Notes: generated from the sequence alone by a model not told the origin. A stretch of 64,000 nucleotides of DNA from Flavobacterium flevense (GCF_900142775.1 NZ_FRCC01000004.1:248001-312000), one strand, 5' to 3'. Numbered from the stretch's first letter, positions 53,216 through 62,314 are shown. Made by a program: numbers and translations.

Positions 53216-55627
53216 ATGAAAATATTAAAATTTGGAGGAAAGTCTTTGTCAAATGGTGAAGGAATCAATAAAGTTGTTTCTATAATTGCTGAGAAAGTTA
53301 ATCAGGGAGAAGAAATTGCCATTGTTGTTTCGGCACGTGGAAAAGCAACTGACGAACTGGAAGAAATTCTGGGTGTAGCGGCTAAAAATGGAGATTACAA
53401 ACCGTTGCTGGAAAACTTTAAAAAATACCAACAAGATTCTTATTCAGCAGTTGATTTGTCTGAAGAGTTTGCTGTTCTGGATAAATTATTCGAAGGTGTG
53501 AGCCTTATAGGGGATTACAGTTCAAAAATCAAAGATCAGATTCTTTCTGTTGGAGAATTGCTTTCGGCTAAATTATTGACGGCTATTTTAATCGAAAAAG
53601 GGGTCAATGCCCGTTTTGCGGATTCCAGAACATTTCTAAAAACAGATTCTAAATTTGGTGATGCACAACCGCTGGAACAAATTTCGAAGAAAAATGTAAT
53701 TCAGTATTTCAAAGAAAATGCTGCTTCGGTGAATGTGGTAACCGGTTTTATTGGTTCTAATAATAATAACATTACCACTACGCTAGGTCGTAACGGGAGT
53801 AATTATACCGCTTCATTATTAGCAAATTATCTAAATGCTGAGGAACTTCAGAATTATACGCATGTGGATGGTATTTATACCGCTAATCCGGATTTAGTTG
53901 CTGATGCTAAAAAAATTGACCGTTTGACTTTTAACGAAGCAAATGAGCTGGCTAATTTTGGTGCCACTATTTTACACGCCAAAACAATCATTCCTTTGCT
54001 GGAAAAAAATATTCCGTTGCGAATATTGAATACCTTTAATCATGAAAATGAAGGTACTTTAATTACAGCAACTTCCTCAACTGGCGGAATCAAAACACTT
54101 TCGGTTTTAGAGGATTTAGCTTTAGTAAACCTTGAAGGTAGAGGTTTGCTGGGAAAAACAGGAGTTGATGCCCGTATTTTTAAAGTAATGGGCGATAATA
54201 ATATCAGTGTAAGTATTATTTCTCAGGGTTCGTCTGAAAGAGGAATCGGATTAGTTGTGGCAGCTTCACAGGCAACTAAAGCGATGATAGAATTGGAAAA
54301 AGAATTCGAAAATGATTTCTATTCTAAGGATGTTAATAAAATTTCGGTAACCGATGATGTTTCGGTAATTTCGATTATCGGACAAGATTTGAGTACGTTT
54401 CATAAACCCTATACGGCTTTGATTCGCAATAAAATTGTGCCTATTTTGTTTAATAATACGGTGACAGGGAAAAATGTGAGTTTGGTAGTTAAAAAACACG
54501 AACTTAATAAAGCATTAAATGTTATTCACGGAGAGATTTTTGGCGTAGCGAAAAAAATCAATATTGCTGTTTTTGGTCATGGATTGGTAGGCGGAACGCT
54601 GATTAATCAAATATTAGAATCAGCAGTGGCTATCGAGAAAAGAAAAGACATCAAGCTGAATGTTTTTGCTATTGCAAATTCTAAAAGTGTGTTGCTTAAC
54701 AAAGATGGTGTAACGCCAAATTGGACAAACGAAATTCAGACTAACGGATTCTCTTATACTATTGATGATGTTGTTGCTTACGCAAATGAGCATCATTTAG
54801 AGAATTTAATTGCGGTAGATAATACAGCAAGTGCTTCGTTTGTACAAAACTATATTCAGTTAGTTGAAAACGGATTTGATTTAGTTTCTTCGAATAAAGT
54901 TGCTAATACTTTAAGTTATGGTTTTTACAAAGAGCTTAGAAAAGTTTTGATTGATAATCAAAAGAATTACCTGTATGAAACTAATGTGGGTGCGGGATTA
55001 CCATTAATCGATACCATTAAATTATTGCATCTTTCAGGTGAAAATATCACCAAAATTAAAGGTGTTTTCTCAGGAACATTGAGTTATTTATTTAATAATT
55101 TTTCTGCAAAAGAAGTACCTTTTAGCGAAATATTAAAAGAAGCAATCGACAACGGATATACTGAACCGGATCCAAGGGAAGATTTAGGAGGAAATGACGT
55201 AGGCAGAAAATTACTGATTTTAGCCAGAGAACTGGATTTGCAAAATGAATTTGAAGAAATTGCTATTCAGAATTTAATTCCGGAACATTTAAGAGAAGGT
55301 AGCGCCGCTGATTTCCTGACTAAATTAAAAGAATTCGACCCCATTTATCATAAAATCAAATCAGAACAGGCGCCTAATCATGTGTTGCGATACATAGGTG
55401 AATTGTCGGGTGATTTGCAAAATGATAAAGGAATATTAGAAGTAAAATTAGTTTCGGTACCTTCGGATACGGCTTTGGGCGGATTAAAAGGTTCTGATTC
55501 TTTCTTCGAAATTTACACGGAATCTTACGGTGACAGACCGATTGTTATTCAGGGAGCCGGAGCCGGATCTGCAGTAACAGCAAGAGGCGTTTTCGGGGAT
55601 ATTTTGAGATTGTCAGATAAAGGATAG
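53216..55627 (+). CDS. thrA: Bifunctional aspartate kinase / homoserine dehydrogenase
   Basis: The 803-residue fusion has an N-terminal aspartokinase (MKILKFGGKSLSNG; Lys replaces the usual Thr in KFGGTS), ACT-type regulatory repeats (about 295-445) and a C-terminal homoserine dehydrogenase with NIAVFGHGLVGG, VGAGLPLIDT and DLGGNDVGRKLLILAREL. It makes homoserine from aspartate through non-adjacent aspartate-semialdehyde dehydrogenase. Lying 7 bases after metX and behind its SAM-I riboswitch, it should respond to methionine (SAM) supply, so it may act as MetL does in E. coli. Confidence 0.96.
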   Translation: MKILKFGGKSLSNGEGINKVVSIIAEKVNQGEEIAIVVSARGKATDELEEILGVAAKNGDYKPLLENFKKYQQDSYSAVDLSEEFAVLDKLFEGVSLIGDYSSKIKDQILSVGELLSAKLLTAILIEKGVNARFADSRTFLKTDSKFGDAQPLEQISKKNVIQYFKENAASVNVVTGFIGSNNNNITTTLGRNGSNYTASLLANYLNAEELQNYTHVDGIYTANPDLVADAKKIDRLTFNEANELANFGATILHAKTIIPLLEKNIPLRILNTFNHENEGTLITATSSTGGIKTLSVLEDLALVNLEGRGLLGKTGVDARIFKVMGDNNISVSIISQGSSERGIGLVVAASQATKAMIELEKEFENDFYSKDVNKISVTDDVSVISIIGQDLSTFHKPYTALIRNKIVPILFNNTVTGKNVSLVVKKHELNKALNVIHGEIFGVAKKINIAVFGHGLVGGTLINQILESAVAIEKRKDIKLNVFAIANSKSVLLNKDGVTPNWTNEIQTNGFSYTIDDVVAYANEHHLENLIAVDNTASASFVQNYIQLVENGFDLVSSNKVANTLSYGFYKELRKVLIDNQKNYLYETNVGAGLPLIDTIKLLHLSGENITKIKGVFSGTLSYLFNNFSAKEVPFSEILKEAIDNGYTEPDPREDLGGNDVGRKLLILARELDLQNEFEEIAIQNLIPEHLREGSAADFLTKLKEFDPIYHKIKSEQAPNHVLRYIGELSGDLQNDKGILEVKLVSVPSDTALGGLKGSDSFFEIYTESYGDRPIVIQGAGAGSAVTARGVFGDILRLSDKG

Positions 55628-55690
55628 TTGATTTTAGATTGCAGATTTTAGAATTCAGAATTCTGAATTTAGAGTTTAGATTTCAGATTG
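55628..55690. repeat. AGATTTTAGA-type low-complexity repeat
   Basis: Units of GATTTTAGA/AGATTGCAGA and a perfect palindrome AGAATTCAGAATTCT-like core fill the gap after thrA. It belongs to the same heptad family as 36879-37018. Confidence 0.5.
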
Positions 55691-55744
55691 AAGATGAAAT
55701 TCATAGAATAATATTAATTTAATACAGGCGAGACCTCCAGTCTT

Positions 55745-55778
55745 GACTCCCTTCCTTTTGGGGAGGGTTGGGGAGGGG
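55745..55778 (+). repeat. G-rich palindromic repeat, copy 1
   Basis: CTCCCTTCCTTTTGGGGAGGG plus TTGGGGAGGGG. The hairpin lies 5 bases before the OsmC-family start codon. Same family and orientation as copies at 56286 and 62394. Confidence 0.8.
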
Positions 55779-55783
55779 ATAAG

Positions 55784-56236
55784 ATGAAAATAACATTAGA
55801 CAGAGTAAACGAAAACTTCCACTTTCAATTAAAAAACGAAAGAGGACATATTGTAAATGTAGATGCGCGTCCGGATTTTGGAGGAAATGATATGGGGCCA
55901 AGCCCAATGGAATTAGTATTGATGGGTGTTGCCGGATGCAGCGGAATTGATATGATTTCGATTCTGAAAAAACAACGTCAGGAAATTACTTCTTTCAAAG
56001 CAGAGGTTGAAGGTGAGCGTGTACAGGTAGGAGAAGCAAAACCATTCAAAGATATTTATGTGGTTTTTTCTTTGGAAGGAAATATAAAAGAAGACAAAGC
56101 CGCTAAAGCCGCTCAATTGTCTTTCGAAAAATATTGCTCCGTTTCTAAAACGGTAGAACCTACTGCAACTATCCACTACAAAGTGATTTTGAACGGAATC
56201 CCCCTAACCTCCGAAGGGGGAACTAGCAATAAATAA
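55784..56236 (+). CDS. OsmC family protein
   Basis: The 150-residue protein has GPSPMELVLMGVAGCSGIDMISILKKQRQE, with the conserved Cys of the OsmC peroxidase site, and KYCSVSKTVEPTA with the second Cys. OsmC/Ohr proteins detoxify organic hydroperoxides using Cys thiols. The last ~10 residues (PLTSEGGTSNK) are encoded inside an inverted copy of the G-rich repeat and look like an accidental extension. It sits between methionine genes, perhaps because of thiol chemistry. Confidence 0.9.
   Translation: MKITLDRVNENFHFQLKNERGHIVNVDARPDFGGNDMGPSPMELVLMGVAGCSGIDMISILKKQRQEITSFKAEVEGERVQVGEAKPFKDIYVVFSLEGNIKEDKAAKAAQLSFEKYCSVSKTVEPTATIHYKVILNGIPLTSEGGTSNK
56201..56227 (-). repeat. G-rich palindromic repeat, copy 2 (inverted, within the OsmC gene end)
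   Basis: Reverse complement reads TTCCCCCTTCGGAGGTTAGG, matching the family seen at 62394. It encodes the C-terminal end of the OsmC-family protein. Confidence 0.65.
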
Positions 56237-56285
56237 TTTGAAATATTTTTGCTTAATTAATAATTAATAACAATTCTCCAGTTTC

Positions 56286-56320
56286 GACTCCCTCTCCTTT
56301 GGAGAGGGTCGGGGAGAGGA
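56286..56320 (+). repeat. G-rich palindromic repeat, copy 3
   Basis: CTCCCTCTCCTTTGGAGAGGG plus TCGGGGAGAGG, ending 13 bases before the next start codon. Confidence 0.8.
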
Positions 56321-56333
56321 AAATAATAAAAAA

Positions 56334-57506
56334 ATGGACGAACAAGAATTTGGTTTTGAAACCCAGGCGATACGTACCCACATCGACAAAACACATTATC
56401 AGGAACATTCAACACCTTTGTTTTTATCTTCAAGCTTTGTATTTGAAGATGCTGAGGACATGAGAGCTTCTTTTACTGAAGAGAAAGAACGTAATATTTA
56501 CAGCCGTTTTTCTAACCCTAACACCACTGAATTTGTAGATAAAGTTTGTGTTATGGAAGGCGCTGAATCTGGTTATGCTTTTGCAACCGGAATGGCAGCT
56601 ATTTATTCTTCTTTTGCCGCTTTGTTGAGTTCCGGAGATCATATTGTTTCGGCAGGAAGTGTTTTTGGTTCTACGCATGCGTTGTTTATGACGTATTTTC
56701 CAAAATGGAATATTACCACTTCGTATTTTGATATCAATCAGCCGGAAACAATTGAAAGTTTTATCAAACCGAATACTAAAATTTTATATGCTGAAACACC
56801 TACAAACCCAGGTGTTGATGTGATTGATTTAGAGTTTTTGGGGCAAATTGCTAAAAAACACAATTTGATTTTGATAATTGACAACTGTTTTGCAACACCT
56901 TACATTCAGCAGCCCATTAAGTACGGAGCACATATCGTGATTCATTCGGCAACGAAATTAATGGATGGACAAGGACGCGTTTTAGGTGGAGTAGCTGTGG
57001 GTCAGGCTGATTTGATTCGCCAAATTTACCTTTTCTCGAGAAATACAGGTCCGGCGATGTCACCATTTAATGCATGGGTTTTGTCTAAAAGTATTGAGAC
57101 ATTGTCCCTTCGTGTGGAGAGACATTGTGAAAATGCAATGAAAGTGGCTGAGTTTTTAGAAAATCATCCTAATGTAAATAGTGTGAAATATCCTTTCCTG
57201 AAATCACATCCTAAATATGAGATTGCAAAAAAACAAATGCTTTTAGGAGGTAATATTATTGCTTTTGAAATAAAAGGTGGTATTGATGCAGGTCGTGCTT
57301 TTTTAGATAAAATAAAATTATGTTCGCTATCTGCAAATATTGGAGATGCGAAGACGATTGTGACGCATCCGGCTTCAACTACGCATAGTAAATTATCTAT
57401 TGAAGAGAAACTAGCTGTAGGAATTAGTGAAGGTTTAGTACGTGTTTCTGTAGGTTTAGAAACCGTAAAAGATGTCATTGCCGATTTAGAGCAGGCGCTT
57501 TCTTAA
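56334..57506 (+). CDS. metZ: Trans-sulfuration PLP enzyme (MetZ/MetB-like sulfhydrylase)
   Basis: The 390-residue enzyme shares the Cys/Met PLP fold with metY but starts FGFETQAIRTHIDKTHYQEHSTPLF and has the PLP-Lys motif IHSATKLMDGQGRVLGG, closest to O-succinylhomoserine sulfhydrylase. Since the neighbouring acyltransferase is MetX-type (acetyl), it may use O-acetylhomoserine or act as a cystathionine enzyme. Two such paralogues in one locus suggest split roles. A terminator follows. Confidence 0.88.
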   Translation: MDEQEFGFETQAIRTHIDKTHYQEHSTPLFLSSSFVFEDAEDMRASFTEEKERNIYSRFSNPNTTEFVDKVCVMEGAESGYAFATGMAAIYSSFAALLSSGDHIVSAGSVFGSTHALFMTYFPKWNITTSYFDINQPETIESFIKPNTKILYAETPTNPGVDVIDLEFLGQIAKKHNLILIIDNCFATPYIQQPIKYGAHIVIHSATKLMDGQGRVLGGVAVGQADLIRQIYLFSRNTGPAMSPFNAWVLSKSIETLSLRVERHCENAMKVAEFLENHPNVNSVKYPFLKSHPKYEIAKKQMLLGGNIIAFEIKGGIDAGRAFLDKIKLCSLSANIGDAKTIVTHPASTTHSKLSIEEKLAVGISEGLVRVSVGLETVKDVIADLEQALS

Positions 57507-57525
57507 TGATTGCAGAATGTAGATT

Positions 57526-57572
57526 AACGATTTTTGATTTCAGATTTTCTGTAAATCAAGAATCGTTTTTTT
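57526..57572 (+). terminator. Intrinsic terminator after metZ
   Basis: A 15-bp stem (57526-57540 with 57553-57567, one G-T) with seven T. It implies that the Rrf2 gene has its own promoter. Confidence 0.85.
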
Positions 57573-57677
57573 ATGATTATTAGTTTAAAAAAACATATTT
57601 TTGTTTATATCCAGAGATTAAGTGAGTTTTTAAATCAGCTATCGTTAATCTTCAATCAAAAATCTAATATCTTCATA

Positions 57678-58088
57678 ATGCTCTCTAAAAAAACAAAATA
57701 CGGAATTAAAGCTTTGACTTTTTTGGCTCGCCAGGAAGATCAAACGCCTGTTGCTATTGCTGACATTGCGAAGTCTGAAAATATTTCGATTAAGTTTCTG
57801 GAAAGTATTTTATTGCTTTTGCGTCATTCCGGTTTTTTGGGTGCCAAAAAAGGAAAGGGCGGAGGTTATTATCTGATCAAAGAACCCAAGGATATTAATA
57901 TGGCAAAAGTGTATCGCATTCTAGAAGGACCTATTGCTTTACTGCCTTGTGCGAGTCATAATTTTTATGAACCTTGTGATGATTGCACCGATGAAGCTAC
58001 TTGTGCAGTTAGAAAATTGATGACGGAAGTACGTGATAATACCCTGATGATTTTAGAAAATAATACGTTGGCCGATATTGCTTTTTAG
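57678..58088 (+). CDS. Rrf2-family transcriptional regulator
   Basis: I start at ATG 57678 (MLSKKTKYGIKAL), 136 residues; the frame opens at 57573, directly after the terminator, which is not plausible. The winged helix has SIKFLESILLLLRHSGFLGAKKGKGGGYYL. Cys91, Cys100, Cys103 and Cys109 could ligate an Fe-S cluster, as in IscR, or it may be a CymR-type cysteine regulator. Its position before the sulfate operon makes it the best local candidate to control cys genes. That is inference. Confidence 0.88.
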   Translation: MLSKKTKYGIKALTFLARQEDQTPVAIADIAKSENISIKFLESILLLLRHSGFLGAKKGKGGGYYLIKEPKDINMAKVYRILEGPIALLPCASHNFYEPCDDCTDEATCAVRKLMTEVRDNTLMILENNTLADIAF

Positions 58089-58110
58089 AGTAGGGAATGA
58101 TATAAATAAA

Positions 58111-58150
58111 AAATGACCTTTTCATTCCTTTGAAAAGGTCATTTTTTATA
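58111..58150 (+). terminator. Intrinsic terminator of the Rrf2 gene
   Basis: A 14-bp perfect stem (58111-58124 with 58131-58144) and T-run; A-run on the left could serve the opposite TauE gene also. Confidence 0.9.
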
Positions 58151-58192
58151 TAAGCCATATTAAGTTTCGTCTCTGTCTCCTTTAGCGAGGAT

Positions 58193-58975
58193 TTAAAAAA
58201 TCAATTTATATCCGGCAAAAAATAACATGACAGCAATAGCGTTTCTTAAGTATAAGTCCGGAATTTTTCCGCTTAACATACTTCCAACAAAAATTCCCGG
58301 AAGCGATCCCATTAATAATTGTCCTAGTAACATATAATCCAGATTTCCCATGGATGCGTGACCTAACCCGGCAACTAATGTTAAGGGTACGGCATGAGCA
58401 ATCTCGGTGCCAACTAATTTAGGAGTAGGTAAAAGCGGATAAAGGAAAAATAAAGTCACCGTTCCTAAAGCTCCTGCACCAATAGAAGTTAGTGTTACCG
58501 TGGCACCCAGCATAATTCCAATAGCAATAGTAAGTACATTTTGAGTCTTACTTTCATGATGAAATTTATCTCCTGCATGTTTCTTAGAAAATTTAGCAAT
58601 TCTGGTTTTGAATAAAATAGCTACCGAAGTAAAAAGCAGTGCCCATCCTAAACTGTATTTAATAACCCTGTTAATGGTGGTTACGTCTGTTTTTATATTA
58701 TCCAGAATCCATAAAGTTAAAAGAGCTGCCGGAATACTTCCTAATGAAAGCCATCCTGTAATTTTCCAATTGATATTCTTCTTTTTATTATGAACAAAAA
58801 CCCCGGCCATTTTAGTGTAAGCAGCATATAATAAATCAGTTCCTACGGCTGTTGTTGGTGGGATCCCAAACCATAATAAGATGGGAGTCATCAATGATCC
58901 GCCACCTACACCTGTTAATCCTACTACAAAACCTACTGCTAAACCTGCAATAACTAAACCTATTTGGAAATCCAT
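58193..58975 (-). CDS. Sulfite exporter TauE/SafE family permease
   Basis: I take ATG 58975 (MDFQIGLVIAGLAVGFVVGLTGVGGG), giving 260 residues; the frame runs back to 59002. Seven to eight helices and the TauE repeats VGLTGVGGGSLMTPIL and GATVTLTSIGAGALGTV fit the family. Members move sulfite, sulfonates or related organic acids. Sitting divergent from the sulfate assimilation operon, it could carry sulfate in or excess sulfite out. Confidence 0.88.
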   Translation of the reverse strand: MDFQIGLVIAGLAVGFVVGLTGVGGGSLMTPILLWFGIPPTTAVGTDLLYAAYTKMAGVFVHNKKKNINWKITGWLSLGSIPAALLTLWILDNIKTDVTTINRVIKYSLGWALLFTSVAILFKTRIAKFSKKHAGDKFHHESKTQNVLTIAIGIMLGATVTLTSIGAGALGTVTLFFLYPLLPTPKLVGTEIAHAVPLTLVAGLGHASMGNLDYMLLGQLLMGSLPGIFVGSMLSGKIPDLYLRNAIAVMLFFAGYKLIF

Positions 58976-59064
58976 AACATAAAATTTTGGGCAAAAATAC
59001 AATTATTTTATAATAATCCTATAGACAAGGTAGAGTTTATGAAAATTTATTTCAAAATTAAAGT

Positions 59065-59118
59065 TATCTTTGCCGAAAATTCGAAGCTTTACTAAGCTTG
59101 TGAAGGTGTTCGAATTAA
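59065..59118 (+). promoter_or_regulatory. Distal promoter box and nested hairpin before the cys operon
   Basis: TATCTTTG (59065-59072) is followed by AATTCGAA ... TTCGAATT (about 59080-59118) enclosing AAGCTT-TACT-AAGCTT. Transcripts from it would begin inside this structured segment. I do not match it to a known RNA family. Confidence 0.45.
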
Positions 59119-59199
59119 AAAAGGGGATGTCTTTTTCTTGTGAAGTTCTAAAGTGTTGGAAGCGAAAACGTTTGAGGATTAAAAAAACTGATATATTGT

Positions 59200-59229
59200 T
59201 TTGTAATTTAGAAATAAGTATTACTTTTG
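59200..59229 (+). promoter_or_regulatory. Promoter of the sulfate assimilation operon
   Basis: TTTG (59200-59203), 18 bases, then TACTTTTG (59222-59229), a strong Bacteroidota promoter 55 bases before the first start codon. Confidence 0.75.
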
Positions 59230-59236
59230 CGGAGTA

Positions 59237-59263
59237 ATCTACTAAACCGATAGGGTAATAGAT
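59237..59263. promoter_or_regulatory. Candidate operator overlapping the cys transcript start
   Basis: A 27-base interrupted palindrome: ATCTA at one end and TAGAT at the other, with CTACTAAACC and GGGTAATAG flanking GATA. It sits just after the -7 box, where a repressor would block transcription. A nearby Rrf2 gene suggests that family as binder; this is inferred. Confidence 0.55.
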
Positions 59264-59283
59264 TTATAATAAACGAAATTAAA

Positions 59284-59985
59284 ATGAGTACAGCTATAGT
59301 TCAGACATTATTAGAAAAAACCAAAGATTTCTCTATTGAGGAAACTTTTACTTTTTTGGCTAATGAATACAAAGATCAGGTAGTTTTTTCAACTTCTTTT
59401 GGTCAGGAAGATCAGGTGATAACAGCGATGATTGCAAAGAGTGAAGCGCCAATTACTATTTTTACTCTTGATACAGGGCGTCTTTTTCAGGAAACCTATG
59501 ATGTATTTCACAGAACACAAAAAAAATACAAATTACCCATTAAGGTATATTTTCCAGAAGCTAAGGCTGTAGAGGAATTGTTAGAGAAAAAAGGACCAAA
59601 CAGCTTCTTTGAATCAGTTGAAAACAGAAAAGAATGTTGTTTTATTCGTAAAGTAGTGCCGTTGAAAAAAGCATTGGCAGGAAATAAAATCTGGATTACA
59701 GGATTAAGAGCAGAACAATCAGAAAACAGAAGCGATTTGCATTTGTTTGAATATGATGCTAATTTTGACCTCGTAAAATTCAATCCATTATTAAAATGGA
59801 CATTAGAGGAAGTTCAAAAATACATTGATGATAATAACGTACCACAAAACAGCCTGCACAAAAAAGGTTTTGTAAGTATTGGTTGTGCCCCTTGTACACG
59901 TGCGATTGCACCGGGAGAAGATATAAGAGCAGGAAGATGGTATTGGGAACAAAGCCATAAAGAGTGTGGATTACACGGAAAATAA
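59284..59985 (+). CDS. cysH: Adenylyl-sulfate (APS) reductase, thioredoxin-dependent
   Basis: The 233-residue enzyme has Cys118-Cys119 and Cys201-Ala-Pro-Cys204, the two pairs that hold a [4Fe-4S] cluster in APS-type reductases, and the catalytic Cys228 in ECGLHGK. Plain PAPS reductases lack the first two pairs, so the substrate should be APS. This agrees with the absence of an APS kinase domain (CysC) in the operon. The product is sulfite. Databases often label such genes phosphoadenylyl-sulfate reductase. Confidence 0.94.
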   Translation: MSTAIVQTLLEKTKDFSIEETFTFLANEYKDQVVFSTSFGQEDQVITAMIAKSEAPITIFTLDTGRLFQETYDVFHRTQKKYKLPIKVYFPEAKAVEELLEKKGPNSFFESVENRKECCFIRKVVPLKKALAGNKIWITGLRAEQSENRSDLHLFEYDANFDLVKFNPLLKWTLEEVQKYIDDNNVPQNSLHKKGFVSIGCAPCTRAIAPGEDIRAGRWYWEQSHKECGLHGK

Positions 59986-60076
59986 TTAAGAGAAAAGATA
60001 ATAGAATAAAGAGGATAGATTTTAGAATGCAGAGAATTTTATAGTCATTAAACCTTTCAATTTTTAAATTAAAAAA

Positions 60077-60976
60077 ATGAGTTCAGTATTAAAAACAAAT
60101 GCTTTAGAGAGCGAAGCGATTTACATATTCAGAGAAGTTATTTCTCAATTTGAAAAGCCAGTATTGCTTTTTTCCGGAGGAAAAGATTCTATTACATTAG
60201 TGAGATTAGCGCAAAAAGCGTTTTTTCCGGCTAAAATTCCTTTTCCTTTATTACACGTTGATACAGGTCATAACTTTCCGGAGACTATTGCTTTTAGAGA
60301 TAAATTAGTTGAGGAATTAGGTTTAGAATTAATCGTTCGTAATGTTCAGGATGCTATTGATGAAGGAAAAGTAGTGGAAGAAACCGGAAAATATTCCAGT
60401 AGAAACAGTTTGCAAACTACTACACTTTTAGATGCTATCGAAGAATTTAAATTTGATGCCTGTATTGGTGGAGCTCGTAGAGATGAAGAAAAAGCAAGAG
60501 CTAAAGAGCGTATTTTTTCTGTTCGTGATGATTTTGGTCAATGGGATGAAAAAAACCAGCGTCCTGAATTATTTGATTTATTGAATGGTAAAATTGAAAA
60601 TGGGCAAAATGTACGTGTGTTCCCAATTTCAAACTGGACTGAATTAGATGTTTGGAGCTATATTGAACAAGAGCAAATAGAAATTCCATCTATTTATTTT
60701 TCTCACAAACGTAAAGTGTTTATCAGAGATGGTATGATTTGGTCACATTCTCCTTTTGTTTATCAGGATGAAGATGAAGAAATCGAAGAAAGAATTGTTC
60801 GTTTTAGAACTGTTGGAGATATGAGTTGTACAGCTGCAGTAGATTCTTATGCTGCTACAATTTCTGAAGTTGTTGGTGAAATCAGAGCTTCTACTATTTC
60901 AGAACGTGGAGCGCGTATTGATGATAAACGTTCAGAAGCAGCAATGGAGAAAAGAAAACAACAAGGATACTTTTAA
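60077..60976 (+). CDS. cysD: Sulfate adenylyltransferase subunit 2
   Basis: The 299-residue subunit carries the PP-loop LLFSGGKDSITLVRL for ATP and GGARRDEEKARAKERIFS, and ends in SEAAMEKRKQQGYF, all CysD-typical. With the GTPase CysN it makes APS from sulfate and ATP. It is the second gene of the operon. Confidence 0.97.
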   Translation: MSSVLKTNALESEAIYIFREVISQFEKPVLLFSGGKDSITLVRLAQKAFFPAKIPFPLLHVDTGHNFPETIAFRDKLVEELGLELIVRNVQDAIDEGKVVEETGKYSSRNSLQTTTLLDAIEEFKFDACIGGARRDEEKARAKERIFSVRDDFGQWDEKNQRPELFDLLNGKIENGQNVRVFPISNWTELDVWSYIEQEQIEIPSIYFSHKRKVFIRDGMIWSHSPFVYQDEDEEIEERIVRFRTVGDMSCTAAVDSYAATISEVVGEIRASTISERGARIDDKRSEAAMEKRKQQGYF

Positions 60977-60977
60977 T

Positions 60978-61015
60978 AAGTTAGAAGTTAAGAATTAGAA
61001 GTTAGAAGAATCAAA
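60978..61015. repeat. AGAAGTTA heptad repeat
   Basis: AAGTTAGAAGTTAAGAATTAG and further units sit in the 93-base cysD-cysN gap. Same theme as 26350-26408. Confidence 0.5.
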
Positions 61016-61069
61016 AACCATACAGATTTAAGTTTCGAAAGAACCTGAAACCTGAAACAAAATATTAGA

Positions 61070-62314
61070 ATGGAAGTTTTAAAAATAGCAACGGCAGGAA
61101 GTGTAGATGATGGGAAAAGTACTTTAATCGGGAGATTATTATACGATACACAATCGCTAACTACAGATAAATTAGAAGCAATTGAAAAAAGCAGTAAACA
61201 AAAAGGATATGATTATTTAGATTTCTCTTTGGCGACTGACGGATTAGTTGCTGAGCGTGAGCAGGGAATTACTATTGATGTGGCACATATTTATTTTTCT
61301 ACAGCTAAGAAAAGTTACATTATTGCCGATACTCCGGGTCACGTAGAATATACCCGTAACATGGTAACAGGAGCTTCTACTTCTCAGGTATCTATTATTT
61401 TAATTGATGCCCGTAAAGGAGTAATTGAGCAAACATACCGTCACTTTTTTATCAATAATTTATTGAGAGTAAAAGAAGTAATTGTTGCGGTTAACAAAAT
61501 GGACTTAGTTGATTATTCTGAAGAAGTATTTAATAAAATCAAAGCTGATTTTGAAGCATTAAATGCTAAAAGTACTTTTAAAGAACAAGTAGTGAGCTAT
61601 ATTCCGTTAAGTGCTTTAACAGGAGACAACGTAGTTGAAAAAACAGAAGCAATGCCTTGGTACAAAGGGCAGACTATTCTGGAGCATCTTGAAGCTTTAG
61701 AACCAACTGATGTTTATGAAAAAGGTCAGGCACGTTTTCCTGTTCAAACGGTTATTCGTCCTAAAACAGAGCAATACCACGATTTTAGAGGGTATGCAGG
61801 AAAATTATACGGAAACAATATTAAAGTAGGCGATGCTGTAACGGTATTACCTTCTTTAACACAATCAAAAGTAACTAATATTCACTTTTTTGATAAACAA
61901 TATGACGAAGCTGTTGCCGGTTCTTCTATTACTATTGAGTTAGAAAATGACATTAATGTTACAAGAGGAGACATGATTGTAAAATCAGATGAATTGCCTC
62001 AAATAGAAAAAGATATCACAACAACAGTTTGCTGGATGGATAGCAAAAAATTAGTTGGCGGTACTAAATATTTAATCCAACACAATACTAACAGAGTGTT
62101 GGCAAAAGTGGACAGCATTAAAAACGTTATTGCAACTGATTATTCAGGAACAACTCCTGCTTCTCAGTTAGCAATCAACGAAATTGGTGAAGTAACAATT
62201 AAATTGAGTAAACCATTGTACTTTGATGCTTATGATAAGAACAAGTCAAACGGAGCTTTTATTTTAATTGATCCATCAACTAATACAACAGCAGGAGTAG
62301 GATTTATAAAATAG
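61070..62314 (+). CDS. cysN: Sulfate adenylyltransferase subunit 1 (GTPase)
   Basis: The 414-residue protein has the GTPase motifs GSVDDGKSTL (G1), DTPGHVEYTRNM (G3) and NKMD (G4), then EF-Tu-like beta-barrels (PKTEQYHDFRGYAG). GTP hydrolysis drives APS synthesis by CysD. It is the short form, without a fused CysC APS-kinase domain. The stop is immediately followed by an inverted G-rich repeat. Confidence 0.97.
   Translation: MEVLKIATAGSVDDGKSTLIGRLLYDTQSLTTDKLEAIEKSSKQKGYDYLDFSLATDGLVAEREQGITIDVAHIYFSTAKKSYIIADTPGHVEYTRNMVTGASTSQVSIILIDARKGVIEQTYRHFFINNLLRVKEVIVAVNKMDLVDYSEEVFNKIKADFEALNAKSTFKEQVVSYIPLSALTGDNVVEKTEAMPWYKGQTILEHLEALEPTDVYEKGQARFPVQTVIRPKTEQYHDFRGYAGKLYGNNIKVGDAVTVLPSLTQSKVTNIHFFDKQYDEAVAGSSITIELENDINVTRGDMIVKSDELPQIEKDITTTVCWMDSKKLVGGTKYLIQHNTNRVLAKVDSIKNVIATDYSGTTPASQLAINEIGEVTIKLSKPLYFDAYDKNKSNGAFILIDPSTNTTAGVGFIK

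Noticed and set aside
57573..57677. Longer Rrf2 start
   Set aside because: It begins on the base after the metZ terminator T-run; Rrf2 proteins start MLSKKTKYG-like.
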